Made by a program: the position numbers and the translations under genes
In this document: in pieces, positions 44,975 through 51,580 of the stretch
Layout: every line of letters begins with the position of its first letter
Position numbering within the stretch: position 1 is the stretch's first letter
Assembly: GCF_002091475.1 (NCBI RefSeq)
Contig: NZ_BCTR01000056.1
Location: 1 to 51,580 of the forward strand
Direction: 5' to 3'
Length of the DNA: 51,580 nucleotides
Origin: Sphingomonas azotifigens NBRC 15497
GTDB lineage: Bacteria > Pseudomonadota > Alphaproteobacteria > Sphingomonadales > Sphingomonadaceae
The notes under the pieces: generated by a model
What the model was told of the DNA's origin: nothing
The model's input: only the letters and a program-made list of their open reading frames with translations
Database searches by the model: none

Positions 44975-46074
44975 GCGGCGAGAACGACGTCCGCCAGTTC
45001 ACCGTCGGCCTCGACGATGACGGCATTCGGCTGGACCGCTGGTTCAAGCGGCACCTGCCGGATGTGAGCTTCAACCTCGTCTCGCGCTGGGCACGCACCG
45101 GCCAGCTCCGCGTCGACGGGGCGCGGGCCCAGCCCGGCGACCGCATCGCCGAGGGCCAGACCATCCGCGTTCCCCCGGCCGAGCCCGCCAAGCCCGCCGC
45201 AACCGCACGGCCGAAGTCGAACCGGCCGCCGCTCTCGCCGGAGCAGGTCGAGCTGGCGCAGTCCATGGTTATCCACCGCGATGCCTCGGCGATCGTGCTC
45301 AACAAGCCCCCGGGCCTCGCGACGCAGGGCGGCACCAAGACGTTCGAGCATGTCGACGGCCTGCTCGACGCGCTGCAGTTCGAGGCGGAGGGCCGCCCCA
45401 AGCTGGTCCACCGGCTCGACAAGGATACCTCGGGCGCGCTGCTGATCGCCCGTTCGGCACGGGCGGCGGCGTTCTTCTCCAAGAGCTTCTCCAGCCGCAC
45501 CGCGCGGAAAATCTACTGGGCGCTGGTGATGGGCGTGCCGGACATCGAGGACGGCTTCATCGAACTGCCGATCGGCAAGCAGCCGGGCACCGGCGGCGAG
45601 AAGATGCAGGTCGACACCGAAGAGGGCCAGCCCGCCCGCACCCGCTACCGGGTGATCGAGCAGGCGGGCAACCGCTGCGCCTGGGTCGAGCTGCAGCCCT
45701 TCACCGGCCGCACCCATCAGCTGCGCGTCCATATGGCGGCGATCGGCCACCCGATCGTCGGCGATGGCAAGTACGGACTGCAGGAGGCGTTCCTCACCGG
45801 CGGCATCAGCCGCAAGATGCACCTCCATGCGCGCCGGATCCGCATCGACCACCCCGATGGCGGCCGGATCGACGTCCGCGCCGAGTTGCCGCACCATTTC
45901 GCGGAATCGATGCACACGCTCGGCTTCGACCTGGCGGTGGGCAATGCGCTGGAGATCGACGACGGCCCCCCGCCGATGAGCAAAGAACTGCTCAAGCAGA
46001 AGGCCAAGGCGCACGCCAAGACCTACCGCAAGGAACGCCGCGGCGAGCGGCGGGGTCGGGGGCAGGCGAAGTAG
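44971..46074 (+). CDS. rluC: RluA-family pseudouridine synthase (RluC-like)
   Basis: 367 residues. An N-terminal S4 RNA-binding domain (DDGIRLDRWFKRHLPDVSFN) is followed by the synthase core with MVIHRDASAIVLNKPPGLAT and KLVHRLDKDTSGALLIARSA, where the Asp in HRLDKDTSG is catalytic, and GRTHQLRVHMAAIGHPIVGD. The C-terminus ends in a basic extension (KERRGERRGRGQAK). RluC modifies several uridines in 23S rRNA; RluD cannot be fully excluded. Translationally coupled to crcB and followed by a palindromic repeat. Confidence 0.88.
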   Translation: MSGENDVRQFTVGLDDDGIRLDRWFKRHLPDVSFNLVSRWARTGQLRVDGARAQPGDRIAEGQTIRVPPAEPAKPAATARPKSNRPPLSPEQVELAQSMVIHRDASAIVLNKPPGLATQGGTKTFEHVDGLLDALQFEAEGRPKLVHRLDKDTSGALLIARSARAAAFFSKSFSSRTARKIYWALVMGVPDIEDGFIELPIGKQPGTGGEKMQVDTEEGQPARTRYRVIEQAGNRCAWVELQPFTGRTHQLRVHMAAIGHPIVGDGKYGLQEAFLTGGISRKMHLHARRIRIDHPDGGRIDVRAELPHHFAESMHTLGFDLAVGNALEIDDGPPPMSKELLKQKAKAHAKTYRKERRGERRGRGQAK

Positions 46075-46099
46075 GCGTGCGCGTGCCTCCTCTAAGTTC

Positions 46100-46193
46100 G
46101 TCATCCCGGCGGAAGCCGGGATCCATTGGGGTCGCCGTCGCGGCTTTTGCTGCTGCCGACTGGCGAATGGATCCCGGCTTCCGCCGGGATGAC
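46100..46193. repeat. GTCATCCCGG palindromic repeat, copy 5
   Basis: Arms 46100-46125 and 46168-46193 are reverse complements and belong to the same family as copies 1-4. It separates rluC from the HAD gene. Confidence 0.85.
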
Positions 46194-46216
46194 CGTGATC
46201 TGGTGAGCGCCGCCGC

Positions 46217-46876
46217 ATGAACCGCCTCGCTTTGTTCGACTGCGACGGCACGCTGGTCGACAGCCAGGCGAGCATCTGCCTCGCCATGGAGCATTGCTTC
46301 ACCGGCCAGAAGCTGGAGCCGCCGGCGCGCGCGGCGATCCGCCGAATCGTCGGCCTCAGCCTGGTCGAGGCGATCGCCCGGCTGCTGCCGCAAGCGGAGG
46401 ACGCGCTTCACCGCCACCTCGCCGAGGAATATAAGCGCGCTTATTTCGCGCTGCGCACCTCGGGCCATATCGAGGACGAACCGCTCTACGAGGGCATCCT
46501 TGAAGCGATCGAAGCCCTTGATGCAAATGGCTGGCTGCTCGGCGTCGCCACCGGCAAGTCCGATCGGGGGCTGCTCCGCGTTCTGGAGGCGCATGGCCTG
46601 CGCGATCGCTTCGTCACGCTCCAGACCGCCGACCGGCATCCCTCCAAGCCGCACCCCTCGATGATCGAGACGGCGATGGCCGAGGCGGGCGCGGCGCCGG
46701 AGACCACGGTGATGATCGGCGACACCAGCTTCGACATGGCAATGGCCGTCGCCGCCCGCGCGCATCCCTTGGGTGTTGCATGGGGCTACCACACTCCCCA
46801 AGATCTGCACGCGGCCGGCGCGGTGCGGGTCGTGGAGCATGCGTCGGCGCTTCCGGCGCATCTGGAGGCCCTGTGA
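46217..46876 (+). CDS. HAD-superfamily hydrolase, phosphoglycolate-phosphatase-like
   Basis: 219 residues. Motif I is ALFDCDGTLVDSQASICLAM (nucleophile Asp8, acid Asp10), motif II VATGKSDRGLL, motif III ADRHPSKPHPSMI and motif IV VMIGDTSFDMAMAVAARAHP. The helical cap sits after motif I. Substrate not certain; 2-phosphoglycolate or a small phosphosugar is likely. It heads a three-gene unit (HAD, small membrane protein, ATP12) with gaps of about 11 bp and then 4 bp overlap. Confidence 0.85.
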   Translation: MNRLALFDCDGTLVDSQASICLAMEHCFTGQKLEPPARAAIRRIVGLSLVEAIARLLPQAEDALHRHLAEEYKRAYFALRTSGHIEDEPLYEGILEAIEALDANGWLLGVATGKSDRGLLRVLEAHGLRDRFVTLQTADRHPSKPHPSMIETAMAEAGAAPETTVMIGDTSFDMAMAVAARAHPLGVAWGYHTPQDLHAAGAVRVVEHASALPAHLEAL

Positions 46877-46887
46877 CTGGAGGCGCT

Positions 46888-47109
46888 ATGAACGACGCCG
46901 ATCGCCTTGCGCGCAATCGCTATTTCCTGATGATGGGCGCCAACCTGGTGGGCGTGGCCGGCGCGGTGCTGGCGCTGCTCATCCTGGGCCGCGCGCGCAC
47001 CACCGAACTGACCATGCTGGGCGTGGCACTGATGCTCGCCTCGTTCTGGGTCATGGCGGCGATCCCCAGGATGCTCGCCCGCCGCTGGAGGACACCCCCC
47101 GACGCATGA
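46888..47109 (+). CDS. Small two-helix membrane protein
   Basis: 73 residues from ATG 46888, GGAGG upstream. Two membrane helices: YFLMMGANLVGVAGAVLALL and TMLGVALMLASFWVMAAIPR. It lies between the HAD gene and the ATP12 gene and overlaps the latter by 4 bp, so it is coupled to it. The gene order crcB-rluC-HAD-membrane protein-ATP12 is, as I recall, typical of sphingomonads. Role unknown; an auxiliary in membrane assembly is possible. Confidence 0.7.
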   Translation: MNDADRLARNRYFLMMGANLVGVAGAVLALLILGRARTTELTMLGVALMLASFWVMAAIPRMLARRWRTPPDA

Positions 47110-47783
47110 AACGTTTCTGGAAGACCGTATCGATCGTCGACGGCGCCATCGAACTCGACGGCCGTCCCGTCCGCACCCCCGCGCGTGCCCTGCTGACGCT
47201 GCCGACGCCGCAGCTTGCCGAGGCCGTGGCGGAGGAATGGCGCAGCGTCGGCGAGGAACTCGATCCGCGTACGATGCCGCTGACCGGCCTCGCCAACGCC
47301 GCGATCGACCAGATCGCGCCGAACCCCGCCCCCTTCGCGGCGGACCTGGCGCGCTATGGCGAGAGCGACCTGCTCTGCTATCGCGCCGAGCTGCCCGCCC
47401 CGCTGGTCGAACGCCAGGCCGCGCAGTGGGATCCGCTGCTCGATTGGGCGCGCACCCGCTACGACGTGCATTTCGAGACGACCGCGGGCATCATGCACCG
47501 CCCCCAGCCGGCCGCGACGATCGCGCGGCTGCAGGAGGTAGTGGCAGCGCTCGACCCGTTCCGCTTGGCCGCACTCAGCCCGCTGGTGACGATCAGCGGC
47601 TCGCTGGTGGCAGCCCTCGCGCTGCTCGAAGGTGCCGCGGACCGCGAAACGGTGTGGCACGCCGCCCAGCTCGACGAAGACTGGCAGGCCGAACAATGGG
47701 GCGCGGACGAACTCGCCACCCGCGCCCGCAACGTCCGCCGCGCCGATTTCGACGCAGCGGTGCGGTTCCTCAGCCTCCTCTGA
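47106..47783 (+). CDS. ATP12-family F1-ATPase assembly chaperone
   Basis: 225 residues starting MKRFWKTVSIVDGAIELDGR, then PVRTPARALLTLPTPQLAEA and AEEWRSVGEELDPRTMPLTG, the ATP12 signature. A DLLCYRAELPAPLVERQAAQ motif and the C-terminal EDWQAEQWGADELATRA follow. The mitochondrial homologue binds the F1 alpha subunit during ATP synthase assembly; alphaproteobacteria keep it as the ancestor of mitochondria did. No atp genes are adjacent. Confidence 0.9.
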   Translation: MKRFWKTVSIVDGAIELDGRPVRTPARALLTLPTPQLAEAVAEEWRSVGEELDPRTMPLTGLANAAIDQIAPNPAPFAADLARYGESDLLCYRAELPAPLVERQAAQWDPLLDWARTRYDVHFETTAGIMHRPQPAATIARLQEVVAALDPFRLAALSPLVTISGSLVAALALLEGAADRETVWHAAQLDEDWQAEQWGADELATRARNVRRADFDAAVRFLSLL

Positions 47784-47789
47784 GAGGGT

Positions 47790-48473
47790 TCAGAGGACGT
47801 CGGCTTCCCCGGTCGGATCGCCGCGCTTCATCAGGCCGCGGATGAAGCCGATCAGCCCGGTCTGGCGCGAGCGCTTCAGGCGCTCGGCCTTGAGGATGGT
47901 GTGGACCGCCTCGAAGCATTTGTCGGCATCGTCGTTGACCAGGACATAGTCATAGCCGTCCCAGTGGCTCACCTCGTTCGAGGCGCGGGCCATGCGGTGG
48001 GCGATCACCTCGGGCGTATCGGTCTGGCGGCCTTCGAGGCGGCGGTGCAGCTCGGCCATCGACGGCGGCAGGATGAACACGCGGACCACGTCGCCGCCCA
48101 TCGTCTGGTGGAGCTGCTGCGCGCCCTGCCAGTCGATGTCGAACAGCATGTCGCGACCGGTGGCGAGTACCGCGTCGACCGGGCCCTTGGGCGTGCCGTA
48201 GCGATGCTTGAAGACGTGCGCCCATTCGATGAAATGGTGCTGCGAGACCATCTCGCGGAACCGCTCGACATCGACGAATGTATAATCGACCCCGTTCACT
48301 TCGCCCGGGCGCGGCTCGCGCGTGGTCACCGAGACGGAGACGGCGAGATCGGGTTCGGCTGCCAGCAGCTTGCGGGCGATGGTCGACTTGCCGGCGCCCG
48401 AGGGCGAGGAAAGGACAAACAAAACCCCGCGGCGATGGAATCCATGCGGGTCGTTCTGGTGCGTATGGGCCAT
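47790..48473 (-). CDS. gmk: Guanylate kinase
   Basis: 227 residues from ATG 48473. The P-loop LSSPSGAGKSTIARKLLAAE, then SVTTREPRPGEVNGVDYTFV for GMP binding, FIEWAHVFKHRYGTPKGPVD, and lid-type IDWQGAQQLHQTM are all diagnostic. It converts GMP plus ATP to GDP plus ADP. A longer upstream frame exists but the start above fits the family. Tail to tail with the ATP12 gene, 6 bp apart. Confidence 0.95.
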   Translation of the reverse strand: MAHTHQNDPHGFHRRGVLFVLSSPSGAGKSTIARKLLAAEPDLAVSVSVTTREPRPGEVNGVDYTFVDVERFREMVSQHHFIEWAHVFKHRYGTPKGPVDAVLATGRDMLFDIDWQGAQQLHQTMGGDVVRVFILPPSMAELHRRLEGRQTDTPEVIAHRMARASNEVSHWDGYDYVLVNDDADKCFEAVHTILKAERLKRSRQTGLIGFIRGLMKRGDPTGEADVL

Positions 48474-48529
48474 GCGCGCCTTTGGCGTAGCGGCACCCGG
48501 GCCGTCAAGCCCAGGCGCCGCTTCGCGGC

Positions 48530-48748
48530 TTACGCGCCGAGGCCCGTATCGGGACCGTGTTCGGTGGTCAGCTTGCGCTTGAGATAGGCCGCGCCCACCG
48601 CGCCCGCGCCGAGCACGAACGCCGCCGGCACGACGCGCTTGGCGACTTCCCAAGTCGCGACGCCGACTGCCGCGCCCACCGCGCCACCTTCGCCGTCGCG
48701 CCGATCGATTTTGCTACCGACCCAGCCTGCAATCAACTTGCCGATCAT
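48530..48748 (-). CDS. Small membrane-associated hypothetical protein
   Basis: 72 residues from ATG 48748, with GAAGGAGA upstream. MIGKLIAGWVGSKIDRRDGE is followed by glycine- and alanine-rich helices (GGAVGAAVGVATWEVAKRVV, AAFVLGAGAVGAAYLKRKLT), so it likely inserts in the membrane. No named family is seen. It lies between gmk and fumC on the same strand, 57 bp upstream of gmk. Confidence 0.6.
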   Translation of the reverse strand: MIGKLIAGWVGSKIDRRDGEGGAVGAAVGVATWEVAKRVVPAAFVLGAGAVGAAYLKRKLTTEHGPDTGLGA

Positions 48749-48769
48749 TGTCTTCTCCTTCGCTGCAAC

Positions 48770-48792
48770 AACGGCGTTGTCGTCACGCCGTT
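48770..48792 (-). terminator. Possible terminator hairpin of fumC
   Basis: AACGGCGT and ACGCCGTT pair over 8 bp with a seven-base loop, followed by TTGTTG on the minus strand. It lies 11 bp past the fumC stop. Confidence 0.45.
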
Positions 48793-48802
48793 CCGCAGCA
48801 CG

Positions 48803-50194
<1,392 letters not shown>

Positions 50195-50384
50195 GTGCTT
50201 CTCCGCATTGTTTGTGCGCGATGTAGGCCGCCTGCCCCGCCCCACAACCCGCACGACGGTCGGCATTTCAGCGGCACCAGCCAACCCCCGAGAAACACTT
50301 GGTAACTTGCATTCCCGCGCAGGCAGCGCGCAAAGACGCCGTGCCACCGGCGACAACAGCCGGGGCAACCGCAGGAGAAGAGCC

Positions 50385-50810
50385 ATGATCCCGTTGATTC
50401 TGGGGCTGCTGCTCGCCGCCCCCTTTTCCGAGATCGCGCATAGCGTGCGCATCGATCATGACAGCGGCCCGGTCCATGCCGACTATCGCATGCGGGTCGA
50501 GGTGCGCCACCAGCAGCTCGGCGTGGCGGCCCCCGGCGGCCGCGCCTCGACGCTGCGCTGCCGCTGGCAGGCCGATCTGGTCGTCGATCGCCAGGCGCGC
50601 CACGCCACCGGCACGCTCGGGCGCGCGCTGCGCCAGGAGAGTGTCGCGTCGGGCAGTCGTCCCGGCTGGTGCACCGCCAACCGCGCCGTCATCGCCAAGG
50701 ACGTTGCCAGCGCGACGAAGGACATGCGAGGCGCGGTCGAGGCGCTGGCCGGCGAGGATGCCGCGACGCTGCGCGCCGAACTCGATCAGATAGGACGTGT
50801 AAACACCTGA
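50385..50810 (+). CDS. Exported small hypothetical protein
   Basis: 141 residues from ATG 50385, AGGAGA upstream. A short hydrophobic N-terminus (MIPLILGLLLAAPFSEIAHS) may be a signal peptide. The mature part, with SVRIDHDSGPVHADYRMRVE and STLRCRWQADLVVDRQARHA, is strand-rich and has two Cys that could pair (TLRCRW, PGWCTAN). Its stop overlaps the next ATG, so it is coupled to the TorF porin gene. Function unknown. Confidence 0.6.
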   Translation: MIPLILGLLLAAPFSEIAHSVRIDHDSGPVHADYRMRVEVRHQQLGVAAPGGRASTLRCRWQADLVVDRQARHATGTLGRALRQESVASGSRPGWCTANRAVIAKDVASATKDMRGAVEALAGEDAATLRAELDQIGRVNT

Positions 50811-51550
50811 TGCGTATCCCCATTACCGTTGCCGCCTTCGCCGCACTCGCCCTACCGCTCGCCGCCCAGGCGCAGGTGCTCCCCAAGGTTTCGGGCGGCG
50901 TCGAACTCTCGACCGACGAGAGCCGCCGCGGCCTGAGCTGGAGCGAGAACCAGCTCAGCGCCTCCGGCGACGTGTCCGCCGGCATCCTCGGCTTCGACGC
51001 CTCGGCGCGGGTGGCGATGGTGCGCGAGTCGCGCCGCCATGCCGGGGCGGACACGGTGTTCGACCTGGAAGCCGGCCATGGCTTCGACATCGGCCTGTTC
51101 AAGTTGCGCGGCTTCGTCACCGGCCATGTCTTCACCGGCGCGGCGCGTGCCATGGACTATGTCGAGGTCGGCGCGGATGGCAGGTTCTCGCTCGGCCCGC
51201 TGCAGCTGAACGGCGGCGCGACCTATGCGCCGGACCAGGGGCCGATCGGCGGCGACAATCTCTACCTCCACGCAGGCGCGGCGGTGGGCGTGCCGTCGAC
51301 GCCGTTCACCGTGTCGGGGTCGATCGGTCACACGACCGGCAGCACCGACGACCTCCGCGCCGCACGGCTGCGCCCGACGGGGGACTATACCGATTGGCGA
51401 ATCGGCGTGGAGCATGTCAGCGGTCTGCTGACGCTCGGCGTCGATTATGTCGGGACCGACATCGACACCAATCGCGCGGTGGCGTCGCCGTACGCGGACC
51501 TGCGGCACAGCGGCAACCGCGTGCTGGGGCGGGCACGGCTTTCGTTCTGA
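50810..51550 (+). CDS. TorF-family putative porin
   Basis: 246 residues. The signal MRIPITVAAFAALALPLAAQ leads to VLPKVSGGVELSTDESRRGL, the conserved start of the TorF/Gcw_chp (TIGR02001) family, and then alternating amphipathic strands (FDASARVAMVRESRRHAGAD, LGVDYVGTDIDTNR) up to a terminal RARLSF. The terminal Phe fits an outer-membrane barrel recognised by BamA. Substrate not known. It starts at the stop of the preceding small gene. Confidence 0.85.
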   Translation: MRIPITVAAFAALALPLAAQAQVLPKVSGGVELSTDESRRGLSWSENQLSASGDVSAGILGFDASARVAMVRESRRHAGADTVFDLEAGHGFDIGLFKLRGFVTGHVFTGAARAMDYVEVGADGRFSLGPLQLNGGATYAPDQGPIGGDNLYLHAGAAVGVPSTPFTVSGSIGHTTGSTDDLRAARLRPTGDYTDWRIGVEHVSGLLTLGVDYVGTDIDTNRAVASPYADLRHSGNRVLGRARLSF

Positions 51551-51560
51551 GGCATCCCTT

Positions 51561-51580
51561 CTCCTCCCCCTTGACGGGGC
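51561..51580. repeat. Start of another copy of the CCTCCCCC-type repeat
   Basis: The last bases, CTCCTCCCCCTTGACGGGGC, match the outer arm of the composite repeat at 16740-16947 (CCTCCCCCTTGACG in inverted form). The copy is cut by the window end. Confidence 0.6.

Overview
This is a chromosomal window from a GC-rich alphaproteobacterium, very probably Sphingomonas or a close sphingomonad. Support comes from the high-GC codon use, two LexA operators of the alphaproteobacterial GAAC-N7-GAAC form, an ATP12-family F1-ATPase assembly factor, a TorF-type porin, the hrcA-grpE / rph-rdgB divergent block, and several short proteins that look sphingomonad-specific. Most of the window is compact housekeeping sequence with many 1 to 4 bp start-stop overlaps.

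Left part (1-10.1 kb): a proline/glycine-rich lipoprotein cut by the window edge; a divergent pair of a three-module TbpB-like surface lipoprotein and its probable Slam outer-membrane translocator; a YjaB-type acetyltransferase; two AT-richer orphan genes next to a pair of related palindromic repeats; and a translationally coupled pair (DUF3142-like lipoprotein plus a 750-residue exported helical protein). Next come uvrA, with an SOS box and an in-frame palindromic repeat inside its coding sequence, and a clearly AT-rich two-gene island (13.55-15.38 kb) encoding a DUF262/ParB-Srx-like protein and a HEPN protein with an RNxxxH motif. This pair is the best candidate for a defence or toxin system. 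It abuts a cupin gene broken by a 25-bp palindrome. A repeat-rich stretch and an HTH protein with a repeat-derived tail follow.

Middle (18.7-32 kb): DUF1003 protein, cspA with terminator, grpE-hrcA, DUF6438-like lipoprotein, rph-rdgB, a winged-helix regulator, small orphan genes, an AraC regulator with a SnoaL-like protein, tRNA-Tyr(GTA), an M28 peptidase-rlmB pair, a VOC protein and glnD.

Right part (32-51.6 kb): envelope and stress genes, including three paralogous glycine-zipper proteins, two Lys/Ala/Pro-rich H1-like proteins, OsmC, an iron-permease-like protein, a glycosyltransferase and a TMEM175-type channel. After these come bamD-recN (recN with its own SOS box), manA, crcB-rluC-HAD-membrane protein-ATP12, gmk, fumC and a TorF porin. 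At least three families of dispersed palindromic repeats occur, one of which lies inside protein-coding sequence. All functional calls rest on reading motifs by eye; no database search was run.
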